From contig JBGPCZ010000003.1 in the NCBI GenBank assembly GCA_041482015.1, positions 31,508 through 95,507 on the forward strand: a stretch of 64,000 nt of DNA, in the 5' to 3' direction. A program made the translations under genes and the position numbers. Origin of the DNA: JACQFK01 sp041482015 (GTDB lineage: Bacteria > Planctomycetota > MHYJ01 > JACPRB01). The notes below the pieces were generated by a model. That model searched no databases, was not told where the DNA came from, and worked only from the letters and a program-made list of their open reading frames with translations. Positions 53,601 through 61,536 of the stretch are shown here, piece after piece (position 1 is the stretch's first letter; each line of letters starts with the position of its first letter).

Positions 53601-53740
53601 AGCCCCTTCAGCTTGCGCTCCGCCTCCTCCCGCTCCTCGATGCTTCCCGAGCGGAGGACCTCGATGAGTTCGCGGGCGGTCGTCGAAGGATCTTGAACGG
53701 AGGTGCTGACAAGAAGGAGCACGACCCCGAGGAGACGCAT
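50663..53740 (-). CDS. large exported HEAT-repeat (PBS lyase HEAT-like) protein
   Basis: 1025 residues with a short signal peptide (LLGVVLLLVSTSVQ). From about 25 to 890 it is almost entirely HEAT-like repeats of about 31 residues (units such as LRRALKDPVPRVRRRAIEA-type helices and VRETAAEALEAIG). The C-terminal 110 residues are different, with a two-strand/helix pattern (LDEVVRKAGGKAGLVV..LLEVFNLEI..SFILEPDRIEIV) that vaguely recalls secretin N-terminal domains. Repeat solenoids of this kind bind proteins; the partner is unknown. TAGTAT ends six bases before the ATG, with AGGGAG abutting the start codon, too close to act as a ribosome binding site. Confidence 0.85.
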   Translation of the reverse strand: MRLLGVVLLLVSTSVQDPSTTARELIEVLRSGSIEEREEAERKLKGLDRGAASELEKALKDADSEVAGRARRLLDRLRLKESLPVRLREAIPGVEDRLAGGLDSEWMRVFLEASEMKAPGSRRFLLAPEYLDPLALRAVRGARTPDEKHAVCTRVSARFVEAAIPALVELLVEADPHVRGSAAEALQGLRARDAAPAIVKLLDHPGLEIRGNAIDLLKDLGAREAAGAIATVLEGGDDHLRWHAVRALGVLGRPDTRAVIEPLLQDRDRDVRFGAINALVQLGTRESASALAGCLASDEPDFRARACEAIGELRAAGALEALKKALKDPVPRVRRRAIEAMASLRADDGARDLASLLRDRDAPVRSTAAWALGQLHAENTAREIAALLHDPVAPVRETAAEALEAIGGTSAVPMVIEWLREARGDERKRCLRLLAKLDAGPAVSEVRPSLSNTDPEIRALALEAIAGQRAPDMTTDVKARLKDESGVVRAMAVWTLRNLLRREAIPALVDMLGDRETVVRIAAVHELAVLRAKDRGAQIAPLLADSHPQVRGEALRTLAYLRCPEAAPGAERLLEDDDLRSTALDVLAELRSSASVLAVAKLLERPGERDRVEALLALGRLGSREAIPAVLKCLEAPEVEVREGAIHALGAIGAAETVPRIARFLEGDRAMELSAAARALGQLGSKSAAPALVRLLEDDHVKVQGTAIEALGRLDSKEAIPGVAALLRSRDPEVRRNALRALAAMGARGESEKIIVALRDRHEEVREAAACALGQLGIIAAAPGVAEMLEDVHVRARAGAVKALGLMRDRGSLGLLTRRAKDREVEVREALADALANFSADEAGPALVGLLDDPKSAVFLAAAQSCSTLRLAPAIPGLRRRCAESSDRRKIELARLLCGLGDRSSVRIVLDSGSEFESLNGVRRAEVWDQLARTRLGEDLEGTLDEVVRKAGGKAGLVVSRSLKGAVPQGRWRIRGDWSLLEVFNLEIQEEHASFILEPDRIEIVEDEKAREFWSGWWEAERRKN

Positions 53741-53746
53741 CTCCCT

Positions 53747-53752
53747 ATACTA
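53747..53752 (-). promoter_or_regulatory. -10 box TAGTAT of the HEAT-repeat gene, predicted leaderless
   Basis: The box ends six bases before the ATG within the 18-base gap after the sialidase-fold gene, so the HEAT gene can be transcribed separately. Confidence 0.45.
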
Positions 53753-53758
53753 CCCGTT

Positions 53759-54733
53759 TCACTTCGCCGAAGGGACGCGCACCTTCGCGCGGTAGATGGA
53801 GGTCTTCCCCTCGTGGGTGGAATAGTAGCTCACCCAGAGGAGGCCGTCGTGCCAGGCGAGGCCCGGGTAACTCGTGTCACCGCCGGAGGGGAGCCGCAGG
53901 AACTCGATCACCTTTCCCTCCTTCGGATCGACCCAGAGGAGGCCCGTGTGAACTCCCTTGTCGTAAAGCCGACCGCCCGCCACGATGCGCCCGTCCGGGA
54001 GCCGCAGAAGATGCGGACCTCCGATCTTCAGGCCGAGGTCCTTCCAGGTCCAGTCGGTGTACGGAGCCTTCGCGCTCCCCAGCTGCGCCGTGCCCTTGGC
54101 GCCATCCCGGCGCAGCAGGCAGAGGCAGGTCCCGTCCTCGAGGAAGAGGAGCGACGTCTCGTTCGGCTCGCCCTGGTCGAAGAGCGTCGCCACCCGCGTC
54201 TCGAACGTCTTGCCGTCCGCGCTCGCGTAGAGGCGGACGGTGTTCCCCGCCTTCGTGGAGTAGCCCACCCCGAACGCACGCTCCCCGCTCCACGTCACGC
54301 GCCAGAGCCAGAAATCGGGATCGCCGATGGCGACCGGCTCGGTCCATGCCTTGCCGTCCCCGGAGAACCAGGCGAAGGTCTGGTGAGATGCCTTGCCCCC
54401 CGGAGGATAGGCCGCGGCGCCGCTCAGCATGAGGCGGCCCCCCGGGGCGATCGCGATCTTCGCGTCGCGAAGGTCCGCGCCCGCCATCGTGACGAGCGAC
54501 TCGGACGCCCACGCGTCGCCGTCCGCGGACGAGAGCACGCGCAGGGCGCCGTCGGTGGAGACGTGGGCCTTGCCCTCGCGGAAGACGCAGAGCCAGCGAT
54601 CCTTGAAGCGGATCAGATCCGTGAACGCGTTGTGGGGCGCCTGGTCCCAGATCTTCCGAACGTCGACGAGCTCGGCCCTGGGTTCCTGGCGGCCCAGGAG
54701 GAGCGCGAGGAGCCCGGCCAGGATCGACTTCAT
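53759..54733 (-). CDS. exo-alpha-sialidase-like six-bladed propeller
   Basis: 324 residues from the ATG at 54733 with a short signal peptide (ILAGLLALLLG). The body shows sialidase-superfamily features: an early FREGKAHVS segment with an arginine, and several Asp-box-like turns (SADGDAW, SGDGKAW, SADGKTF) spaced through the chain, plus WLWRVTW and the late GGDTSYPGLAW. This superfamily covers sialidases and many unassigned glycan-binding propellers. Four bases separate it from the Gfo/Idh stop upstream, and no ribosome binding site is seen, so coupling to that gene is likely. Confidence 0.75.
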   Translation of the reverse strand: MKSILAGLLALLLGRQEPRAELVDVRKIWDQAPHNAFTDLIRFKDRWLCVFREGKAHVSTDGALRVLSSADGDAWASESLVTMAGADLRDAKIAIAPGGRLMLSGAAAYPPGGKASHQTFAWFSGDGKAWTEPVAIGDPDFWLWRVTWSGERAFGVGYSTKAGNTVRLYASADGKTFETRVATLFDQGEPNETSLLFLEDGTCLCLLRRDGAKGTAQLGSAKAPYTDWTWKDLGLKIGGPHLLRLPDGRIVAGGRLYDKGVHTGLLWVDPKEGKVIEFLRLPSGGDTSYPGLAWHDGLLWVSYYSTHEGKTSIYRAKVRVPSAK

Positions 54734-54737
54734 GGGG

Positions 54738-55967
54738 TCAGGCGTTCTTCCCGGGAATCCGGACGGGCCGCGCCTCGTTCGGGCCAAACTCGTATTTCTT
54801 GGGACTCAGGTCGAGGTCGGATTTCATGAGGTCGGCGTAGACCACCGCCTTGCCCGTGTACGCCGCCTCGCGCCCGAGGATCGACGTGAGCGTCGTCTCG
54901 GCGATCCTCCGCGCTTCGTTGAGCGGCTTCCCCGCACGGATGCTCGCGACCAGGTCGCGGTGCTCGAGGACCTGCCCGTTGATCTCCTTTCCCTGCGGCT
55001 CGAACTTCCAGGCGTTCTGCCCCGTGATCGTCCCAGACTTCGCGCCCATCACGATGGCCGTCCCCTTCGTACCGACGAAGAAGGCGCCCACCTCGCCCGG
55101 CGTCTTGTCCCACTGCCGGCACATGCTCATGACGTGAACCCCGTTCGGGTACTCGTAGTCGACGCAGAAGTGGTCGTAGATGTTGCCGAAGAGCTCCTCG
55201 GTCCGCATCTGGCGCCCCCCCACGGCCGTCGCGCGCACGGGGTGGGCCTGCATCACCCAGTCGGTGACGTCGTGCTGGTGAACGTGCTGCTCGACGATGT
55301 GGTCCCCCGACAGCCAGTCGAAGTAGTACCAGTTACGGATCTGCCACTCCATGTCGCTCATGCCTTCCTTGCGCGGGTAGTTCCAAAGGTACCCCGTGTT
55401 GAAGTAGATCCGCCCCGAGACGATCTCGCCGATCGCCCCGTCGTGGATCCGCTGGATCGTCTCCATGATGCGCGGCGTGTGGCGGCTCTGCGTCCCGGGG
55501 ACGATCCCGAGCTTCTTCTCCTTCGCCTTCTCCCCGTACTCGATCACCTTCCGGACCCCGACGGGATCGACCGCAACGGGTTTCTCGAAGAAGATGTGTT
55601 TCCCCGCGTCGACGGCCGCCGCGAAGTGGATCGGGCGGAAGCCCGGGGGCTGGGCGAGCATCACGTAATCGATCCCGGTGTCGAGGATCTTCTTGTACGC
55701 GTCGAACCCCGTGAAGCAGAAGTCGTCCTGGATCTTGACGCCGGGATGCGGCCGGCCGGCGTCGTCCTTCTTCGACTGGACCTGCAGCCGGCATTTCTGG
55801 AGCCGGTCGGGGAACATGTCGGCAAGCGCGATGATCTGGACGTTCTCCGACGAGTCCAGCACGTTGTCCGCCGCCCCCGTGCCCCGTCCCCCGCAGCCCA
55901 CGAGCCCGACCTTGAGCGTCGTCTCCTGCCCGCGGACGTGGACGGCCGGGATCTGGTTCGCGTTCAT
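54738..55967 (-). CDS. Gfo/Idh/MocA oxidoreductase without signal peptide (paralogue 2)
   Basis: 409 residues from the ATG at 55967, with GGGGAGG six bases upstream. Unlike its two paralogues it begins at once with MNANQIPAVHVRG and the Rossmann motif GLVGCGGRGTGAADN (about 24), so it is predicted to stay in the cytoplasm unless co-exported with a partner. EKPVAVDP (about 119) and LGREAAYTG (about 365) match the paralogues. It heads the unit Gfo/Idh - sialidase-like - HEAT protein. Confidence 0.88.
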   Translation of the reverse strand: MNANQIPAVHVRGQETTLKVGLVGCGGRGTGAADNVLDSSENVQIIALADMFPDRLQKCRLQVQSKKDDAGRPHPGVKIQDDFCFTGFDAYKKILDTGIDYVMLAQPPGFRPIHFAAAVDAGKHIFFEKPVAVDPVGVRKVIEYGEKAKEKKLGIVPGTQSRHTPRIMETIQRIHDGAIGEIVSGRIYFNTGYLWNYPRKEGMSDMEWQIRNWYYFDWLSGDHIVEQHVHQHDVTDWVMQAHPVRATAVGGRQMRTEELFGNIYDHFCVDYEYPNGVHVMSMCRQWDKTPGEVGAFFVGTKGTAIVMGAKSGTITGQNAWKFEPQGKEINGQVLEHRDLVASIRAGKPLNEARRIAETTLTSILGREAAYTGKAVVYADLMKSDLDLSPKKYEFGPNEARPVRIPGKNA

Positions 55968-56031
55968 GGTGATCCTCCCCACTCCCTATAAGGCGGAGAC
56001 GGGCGCAACGTGGCGCTCTCGATGAAAAAGA

Positions 56032-56057
56032 GGGCGCCGATCTTCCGACCGGCGCCC
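56032..56057 (-). terminator. rho-independent terminator after Gfo/Idh paralogue 1
   Basis: GGGCGCCG and CGGCGCCC (56032-56039 and 56050-56057) form an eight-pair stem with a ten-base loop; on the minus strand it is followed by TCTTTTTC. It separates the DUF1080-Gfo/Idh unit from the next one. Confidence 0.75.
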
Positions 56058-56079
56058 CCCGCGATTCGCGGTGTGATGA

Positions 56080-57333
56080 CTACGCCTTGCGGCCGGGGAT
56101 CGGGACCGGCGGCTCGGGCAGCTTCATATCAAGCGACAGGTTCTCCGGCATCAGGTTCAGCGGCGAAGCCAGGAACTCGTCCCACTTGAGCACCTGCCCG
56201 GTGTAAGCCGCCTCGCGCCCCATGATCGCGGTCAGGGTGCTCTCGGCGACCTGCTGCGCCTCGTTCAGCGGTTTTCCCTCGCGGATGCTCTTGATGAGAT
56301 CGGCGTGCTCCTGCACGTACGGGTTGATGCCGCCGCCGCCGAACTTCCAGATCTGCTTGCCCGCGTGGTCGCGGATGTAGCTGTTGCAGTCGCTCTTCCC
56401 CTTGGTTCCCACGACCGCCTCGCTGACGTTGCCCGGGCAGTTTTTCCAGTGGCGGCACATGGACAGGACGTGGACGTCGTTCGGATACGTGTAGTCGACG
56501 CCGAAGTGATCGTACGCGTGGCCGAATTCCGGGCCCGTCCGGACCTGCCGGCCGCCGACCGCCACCGCCGAGACCGGGTGCGAACCGATGACCCAGTTCA
56601 TGACGTCGAGGTTGTGGACGTGCTGCTCGACGATGTGATCGCCACAGAGCCACGCGTAGAAGTACCAGTTGCGCAGCTGGTACTCCACGTCGGTCTGCCC
56701 CTCCTTGCGCGGGTGGACCCAGGGGGTGTCGCCGTTCCAGTAGGCGCGGGCGGCGACGACCTCGCCGATCGCGCCGTCCTTGATCTGCTGGATGCACTCG
56801 AGATAGCTCTTCTGGTGGCGGCGCTGCGTGCCGGTCACGACCGCGAGCTTTTTCTCCTTCGCGATCTTCCCGTACTCCATGACGAGGCGGATGCCCGTCG
56901 GATCGACGCCGACGGGTTTCTCGAAGAAGACGTGCTTGCCCGCCTCGATCGCGGCCTTGAAGTGATAGGGGCGGAATCCGGGCGGGGTCGCCAGGATCAC
57001 CATGTTCACGCCCGAGTCGAGGACCTTCTTGTAGGCGTCGAATCCGTGGTAGGCGTGGTCGTCGTCGACCTTGAACCCTTCCTTCTTGCTCAGGTTCTTG
57101 CGGCTGCCGTCCAGGCGGTCCTTGAACATGTCGCCCATGGCGACGAGCTGGACGTTGGCCGAGGACTCCAGGCAGTTCTCCGCCGCGCCCGTGCCGCGTC
57201 CGCCGCAGCCGATGAGGCCGACGGTGATGGTCGGGTCCTGCCCGCCCGCGTGGACCAGGGGCACGCCCGACATGAACGCGGCCGTGGCCGCGGCGCCCTT
57301 GACGAACTCGCGACGCGAAAGCTTCTCCGACAT
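56080..57333 (-). CDS. Gfo/Idh/MocA oxidoreductase, Tat-exported (paralogue 1)
   Basis: 417 residues with a Tat signal (SRREFVKGAAATAAFMSG), the nucleotide-binding GLIGCGGRGTGAAENCL (about 39), EKPVGVDP (about 132) and MGREAAYTG (about 379). AAGGAG lies nine bases before the ATG at 57333, 12 bases after the DUF1080 stop. Co-transcription with DUF1080 suggests a joint role in an extracytoplasmic oxidative glycoside pathway (3-keto sugar chemistry), which is inference from families, not shown by the sequence. Confidence 0.9.
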   Translation of the reverse strand: MSEKLSRREFVKGAAATAAFMSGVPLVHAGGQDPTITVGLIGCGGRGTGAAENCLESSANVQLVAMGDMFKDRLDGSRKNLSKKEGFKVDDDHAYHGFDAYKKVLDSGVNMVILATPPGFRPYHFKAAIEAGKHVFFEKPVGVDPTGIRLVMEYGKIAKEKKLAVVTGTQRRHQKSYLECIQQIKDGAIGEVVAARAYWNGDTPWVHPRKEGQTDVEYQLRNWYFYAWLCGDHIVEQHVHNLDVMNWVIGSHPVSAVAVGGRQVRTGPEFGHAYDHFGVDYTYPNDVHVLSMCRHWKNCPGNVSEAVVGTKGKSDCNSYIRDHAGKQIWKFGGGGINPYVQEHADLIKSIREGKPLNEAQQVAESTLTAIMGREAAYTGQVLKWDEFLASPLNLMPENLSLDMKLPEPPVPIPGRKA

Positions 57334-57345
57334 GGCGATCTCCTT

Positions 57346-57984
57346 CTATTCCGGCTTGATCCGGATGTTCCTCCAGTGGATTTCCGACCCTTTCGAGGCG
57401 AACGCGACGTGGCCCGCCTCCGTGAACTCATGACTCGCGACCGTGGTCACCTTGACCCCGTTGATGTTCACGGCGACCGTGCCCTTCCGCGCGACGATCT
57501 CGTACGTGTTCCATTCGCCCACGGGCTTGACCGCCTTGGCGCGGGCCTTGTCGTCGTACATGAACTTGTTCTTGTCCTTGTTCTTCGCATCGATCGCGTA
57601 GATGTACCCCGCCTGCTTGTTCATCCCCTGGCATTCCAGCGAATGGGGCCAGATCTTGTGCTCGTCGCCCACCCAGAGGAAGTACCCCGTGCTGCCCTCG
57701 AACTTCGCGTCGTCCTTCAGGTCCGCGGGCCGCGCAAATTTCCAGTCGAACCGGAGCGTGAAGTCCTTGTACTTCTTCTCGGTGTAGCAATAACCTTCGA
57801 CCTCGCCCGTGCACTGGAGGACACCGCCCTCGGCCCTCCAGATCCCCGTGGGATCCCCTTTCGCGAAGAACTTCAGGCCCTTGAGGCTCTCGCCGTCAAA
57901 AACTTTCTCGAACCCCTTCTCGTCTTCCTGGACGGAACAAAGCATCGCCGCAACGATGGCCAGCGGCACCGCCGCAATCAGCAT
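57346..57984 (-). CDS. DUF1080 (3-keto-disaccharide hydrolase-like) protein
   Basis: 212-residue exported protein of the DUF1080 family, a concanavalin-like jelly roll found in large numbers in Planctomycetota and Bacteroidota; characterised relatives cleave 3-keto-glycosides. It has a signal peptide (AVPLAIVAAMLCSVQ), FDGESLKGLKFF (about 29), GGVLQCTGEVEGYCYTEKKY, and the C-terminal VAFASKGSEIHWRNIRIKP. GGAGG lies seven bases before the ATG, and TATAGT is a possible -10 box about 20 bases further upstream. It leads the operon with Gfo/Idh paralogue 1. Confidence 0.9.
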   Translation of the reverse strand: MLIAAVPLAIVAAMLCSVQEDEKGFEKVFDGESLKGLKFFAKGDPTGIWRAEGGVLQCTGEVEGYCYTEKKYKDFTLRFDWKFARPADLKDDAKFEGSTGYFLWVGDEHKIWPHSLECQGMNKQAGYIYAIDAKNKDKNKFMYDDKARAKAVKPVGEWNTYEIVARKGTVAVNINGVKVTTVASHEFTEAGHVAFASKGSEIHWRNIRIKPE

Positions 57985-58053
57985 GGGTCGTCCTCCGTGG
58001 AGGCCTACTATATAACGGCGCGATGGGCGGCGCGAGAGATTTGGAAGGCGAAC

Positions 58054-58590
58054 TCAGCAGCAGCACTTCCGGCATGGACGGAGGCCGCCGTCCCGGGCCT
58101 GCTTCTTCGAAACGTACGTCACGACCCTGCGGATCGCACGGACCGCCGTACATCCGGACGCGTGGAAAATGCGGCCGCCCTCCGAGCTCACGAACGTGTC
58201 GAGACCGCCGTCCTTCAAGAACTCCTCGATGGGGACCTCGAACGCCGCCGCCGCCTCGCCTGCCGTGGCGAACCGCTGGATGAGACGCGAGACCCCCAGG
58301 CGGTCCAGGACGAGCGCGGCCTGGGACGGGACGGCGGCCAGCTTCAGGTCGCCGCCCCGGCCGCGCAGGTCGTCGATCACGGCAATGAAGGCGGAAACGC
58401 CGCGGCTGCCCAAGTACTCGAGGCCGGCACAGTCCACGACGATGCGCCGTTCGCCCTTCTCAAGATGGGCTCCCAGGGCCTGCAGGAGGCCCCGGTCGAG
58501 CGCGGCGTCCAGGCGGCCGTGAAGTTCGAGAACGACGACGTCTGCCAGGGTCCTTCGCGAGAGGCGCAGGCCCCGGTCGAGGGTCTTCAC
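58054..58590 (-). CDS. STAS-domain anti-anti-sigma protein with C-terminal Ada-like metal site
   Basis: 178 residues. Residues 1-118 form a STAS domain like SpoIIAA; the phosphorylatable serine aligns with S62 (YLGSRGVS), although the preceding aspartate of DSS is replaced by glycine. Residues 138-178 carry the zinc-site pattern IFHASGC..RPCRKC of Ada N-terminal and related DNA-damage or nuclease modules (H143, C147, C173, C176), followed by two more cysteines. The start is GTG, four bases after the PPIase stop. No anti-sigma kinase or phosphatase is nearby. STAS fused to an Ada-type metal site is unusual. Confidence 0.78.
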   Translation of the reverse strand: MKTLDRGLRLSRRTLADVVVLELHGRLDAALDRGLLQALGAHLEKGERRIVVDCAGLEYLGSRGVSAFIAVIDDLRGRGGDLKLAAVPSQAALVLDRLGVSRLIQRFATAGEAAAAFEVPIEEFLKDGGLDTFVSSEGGRIFHASGCTAVRAIRRVVTYVSKKQARDGGLRPCRKCCC

Positions 58591-58594
58591 GGCC

Positions 58595-59053
58595 TCACTT
58601 AACCCGTTTGATGACGTGGTAACCGAACTCGCTTTTCACGGGGTCATACTCCGCGATGCCGACCTGGCCAACCTCGAGGCCGAAGCTCACGTCACCGAAG
58701 GAGCGGACCATCCCGTCGCGCGACATCTCCCCGCGTGCCGGGGGGACCCCCGCGTTCGTCATGGTGTACGGCGTCTTGCCCTCATCCTCGGAGAACTCGT
58801 CGACTAGCTTGTCGAAGTCTTCGCCGCTCCTCGCGCGGGCCAGGATATCGAACGCCAATCGTTCCGCCTCGGCCCTCGTCAGCTTCGCTGTCTTCACCCC
58901 ACCTCCTTTCACGGCGACCAGGACATGCTTCACCGTGAGTCTCGAGGGTTCAGGGCGCGCCGGCGGCATCGACGGAGGCAGGGGCGCCGGCGGAAGCGAT
59001 GGCTTTCCGCACGAGGCTACAAGCAGGACGAGAAGCGCCGCGGTCGTCCTCAT
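58595..59053 (-). CDS. parvulin-type peptidyl-prolyl isomerase lipoprotein
   Basis: 152 residues from the ATG at 59053, which overlaps the upstream stop as ATGA. A lipoprotein signal (LLVLLVASC) and a Pro-rich tether are followed by a single parvulin (PpiC) domain: VKHVLVAVKG (about 40), AFDILARARSGEDFDKL (about 66), EFSEDEG, SFGDVSFGLEVGQVGI and the terminal SEFGYHVIKRVK, all typical. It would help fold exported proteins. An in-frame extension upstream runs through the zinc-ribbon gene and is not real. Confidence 0.88.
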   Translation of the reverse strand: MRTTAALLVLLVASCGKPSLPPAPLPPSMPPARPEPSRLTVKHVLVAVKGGGVKTAKLTRAEAERLAFDILARARSGEDFDKLVDEFSEDEGKTPYTMTNAGVPPARGEMSRDGMVRSFGDVSFGLEVGQVGIAEYDPVKSEFGYHVIKRVK

Positions 59054-59475
59054 GCGGTCGGCGACTTCTTGTGCGAGTACTCCGGCACGATCACGTGAAC
59101 CTTGCGCTTCACGCTGTACTTGAGCGCAAGGTAGAGGGTGGACTTGCATCCCGCGCAGACCGTCGTGCCCCCGTACATCCAGGAGTGGGCGGTCAATTCC
59201 TCGCCGCAGCGGCACGCGAACTCCAGGGCGGGGGGAGGCATCGGGTTTTTCGCGCGCGTCCCGCCGTTCGACGGCCCGGTTTCGCGCATGTCCACGGACC
59301 TCACGCCCGAATCCAGGTAGACCGGGGTCCAGGCGTCCGGAGGTGTATGGGTGAGAACGAACCGGCGCCGGCAGTCGGTGCACTTCCAGTGGGCCACGCC
59401 CAAGCCATCCTTGGCCTTCGCCGTCGGGACGGAGTGGACGTTTCCGCACATGCACCGGAACCGCGCGTGGCTCAT
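59050..59475 (-). CDS. small protein with paired CxxC zinc ribbons, unknown function
   Basis: 141 residues with four cysteine pairs: CMCG (about 8), CTDC (about 32), CRCG (about 88) and CAGC (about 107), consistent with two separate zinc ribbons joined by a linker. No family recognised. The ATG at 59475 is chosen because the first ribbon begins just inside it; TAGAAT lies 11 bases upstream, giving a leader of only a few bases. It heads the unit with the PPIase and STAS genes. Confidence 0.7.
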   Translation of the reverse strand: MSHARFRCMCGNVHSVPTAKAKDGLGVAHWKCTDCRRRFVLTHTPPDAWTPVYLDSGVRSVDMRETGPSNGGTRAKNPMPPPALEFACRCGEELTAHSWMYGGTTVCAGCKSTLYLALKYSVKRKVHVIVPEYSHKKSPTA

Positions 59476-59545
59476 CGAGGCAGGAGATTCTATCACACCC
59501 CTCGCCCAAATGACAACGAGCCTGTTCCCGCGACCGGCGCCCCGC

Positions 59546-59551
59546 TATAGT
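59546..59551 (+). promoter_or_regulatory. -10 box TATAGT, predicted leaderless
   Basis: Ends eight bases before the ATG at 59560; the interval GAGAGTCC has no good ribosome binding site. Confidence 0.5.
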
Positions 59552-59559
59552 GAGAGTCC

Positions 59560-61530
59560 ATGTCGAATGCCCTGCGCCGGCTGGCGGCGATTTCCGCCCT
59601 GGCGGCGCTCCCGGTCTCGTGCGTGCCGCTCGAGGCCCGCAAGGCCTACCCTCCACAGGAGCTCCCCGCGTTTCGCGCCCCAGCCGTTCCGCTCGTGGTC
59701 CAGTCCCCCTATCTCAACGTCTGGCTGTTCGGGGACCAGATCACCGACGATTCCCCGAAGCTCTGGAACGGGCAGGTCAAGGGCATGGCGGGCCTCCTCC
59801 GGATCGACGGCAAGCCGTATCGATTCCTCGGCATGCCCGGCTCGCCCCTCCCCGCGATGAAGCAGGAGGCCGTCCGCGTGTGGCCGACGCGCACGGAGTT
59901 CGAACTCCTGGCGGAGGACGTCCGGCTCAAGCTGGAGTTCCTCTCCCCGATCGATCCGCGCGACCTCGAGACCCTTTCGCTTCCGCTCGTGCTCGTCCGG
60001 GTCGAAGTCGCGAGCCGCACCGGGCGGCAGGTCCAGCTCCACCTGGATATCACGGGCGAATGGGCCGTGGGCTCGACCGACCGGCGCCTCCTCCCCGACG
60101 GACACTTCCGCATCCGGCCGACCCAGCCCCGGATCTTCCACGAGACCTCGAGCTTTTCCGACTGGGGGGACGTGCACTGGAGCGCCGTCGACCCCGCCGT
60201 CTCCCAGAACGGGGTGGATCGCGGGCTCCGGCAGGCGTTCGTGGAGGGGGTGAGCCCGGGCCGCGACGTCCGGTATCCGCGGGCGGCGAACGACGACTGG
60301 CCGGTCTTCTCCCACGCCTGGGACCTGGGGCTCGTCACGACGCCCGTCGTCCGCCGCGCGATCCTCGCCCACGTCCGGCGCGAGGCGGTCCAGTTTTTCG
60401 GAAGCTCCTGCCTCTCCTACTGGACGAGAACCTGCGACGACGGCGACGCGATCGTCGCACGGACGGCCGCCTCGTTCGAGCAGATCCGCTCCCAGTGTCT
60501 CACGGTCGATGCCGAAGTGCTGGCCCGCGCCCGTGCCGCCGGCGGCGACTCCCTCGCCGCGCTGGCCGCGCTCTCGTTCCGCCAGACGTTTGCGGCGAAC
60601 GAGCTCGTCCTCCTGGACAACCGGCCCGTTTACGTCTCCAAGTCACCCGACCTCTCGGGATCGAGCCCGCTCCTGGCGGTGGAGACGATCTACGCGGCGG
60701 CCCCCGCCCTCCTGGCCTTCAATCCGAAACTCCTCGCGCTGCAGGTTGCGCCGATCCTCGATGCGCATCGTCGGGGTCACTGGAACGAACGCCACGCGAT
60801 GCGCGATCTCGGGTACTACCCGAACGCGGCCGGCCTGGCGGGACCCGACGAGAACCGCATCGAAACCACGGCGATGCTGCTCCTCCTCTCGGCGCTGGTC
60901 CGGCAGGACGATCCGCGGGCGCTCGAGGATCACCACGGGGATCTCCACCGGCTGGGCGCCTTCCTCGCCGATTCCTCCACGCCCGAACTCTGGTGGGACA
61001 AGCGGGCCGGCGCGGCCTTTGAAACCCATGCCGTCCTCGCCTCGATCCTTGCACTCGCCACCCTCCCCGAATTTCGAACCGAGGCGGAGGCGCGCATGAA
61101 GCGATGGATCGCGGAGGCGTCCGTCGGCGATCATACCTCGCTCACCTTCGGCGACGCGAAGAGCTGGAGCCTCCAGCCCCACCTCCTGATGGACCGCCTT
61201 CTCGGCCTTCGCCTCGTTCCCGATGCCATCATGGTCCGCGAAGCCGCCTTCGCGAGGACCCGCGCGGGGAGATATGGCGCTTCGCCCGACAGCCGCCGCG
61301 GCCCCGTTGCCGTCGACGCCCTCCTCCGCATCGCCGCGCTCTCTCCAAGGGCGGGCGCCGAGGCCTGGGCGGCCGATCTCCTCCGTGCGCTGAATGAGAC
61401 CCCCACGCGCGTCCCCGCCGGCGACCGCGTCGATCCGGACTCGGCGCGGATCACGGGCGGGCAGGCCCGCCCGACGCTTGGCTCCGTATTCGCCGCCGTC
61501 CTCATGCACGAGCGCGCCCCGGCGCGTTAG
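59560..61530 (+). CDS. GtaA-like glutaminase family (DUF4965/DUF5127) lipoprotein
   Basis: 656 residues with a signal ending ALPVSC. It begins with the conserved VPLVVQSPYLNVWLFGDQ (about 48-65) and LWNGQVKGM. A long alpha-alpha-barrel domain follows, with segments such as DLGYYPNAAG, QPHLLMDRLLGL and a late AGRYGASPDSR. These match the fungal/bacterial glutaminase A family, and the length is normal. Whether this copy acts on glutamine is unproven. The TATAGT box lies directly upstream, and the next gene follows after six bases. Confidence 0.8.
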   Translation: MSNALRRLAAISALAALPVSCVPLEARKAYPPQELPAFRAPAVPLVVQSPYLNVWLFGDQITDDSPKLWNGQVKGMAGLLRIDGKPYRFLGMPGSPLPAMKQEAVRVWPTRTEFELLAEDVRLKLEFLSPIDPRDLETLSLPLVLVRVEVASRTGRQVQLHLDITGEWAVGSTDRRLLPDGHFRIRPTQPRIFHETSSFSDWGDVHWSAVDPAVSQNGVDRGLRQAFVEGVSPGRDVRYPRAANDDWPVFSHAWDLGLVTTPVVRRAILAHVRREAVQFFGSSCLSYWTRTCDDGDAIVARTAASFEQIRSQCLTVDAEVLARARAAGGDSLAALAALSFRQTFAANELVLLDNRPVYVSKSPDLSGSSPLLAVETIYAAAPALLAFNPKLLALQVAPILDAHRRGHWNERHAMRDLGYYPNAAGLAGPDENRIETTAMLLLLSALVRQDDPRALEDHHGDLHRLGAFLADSSTPELWWDKRAGAAFETHAVLASILALATLPEFRTEAEARMKRWIAEASVGDHTSLTFGDAKSWSLQPHLLMDRLLGLRLVPDAIMVREAAFARTRAGRYGASPDSRRGPVAVDALLRIAALSPRAGAEAWAADLLRALNETPTRVPAGDRVDPDSARITGGQARPTLGSVFAAVLMHERAPAR

Positions 61531-61536
61531 AGAAGT

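Noticed and set aside
57984..58020. CCTCC/GGAGG hairpin hiding the DUF1080 ribosome binding site
   Set aside because: The loop would be only two bases; at most a four-pair hairpin, too weak to regulate.
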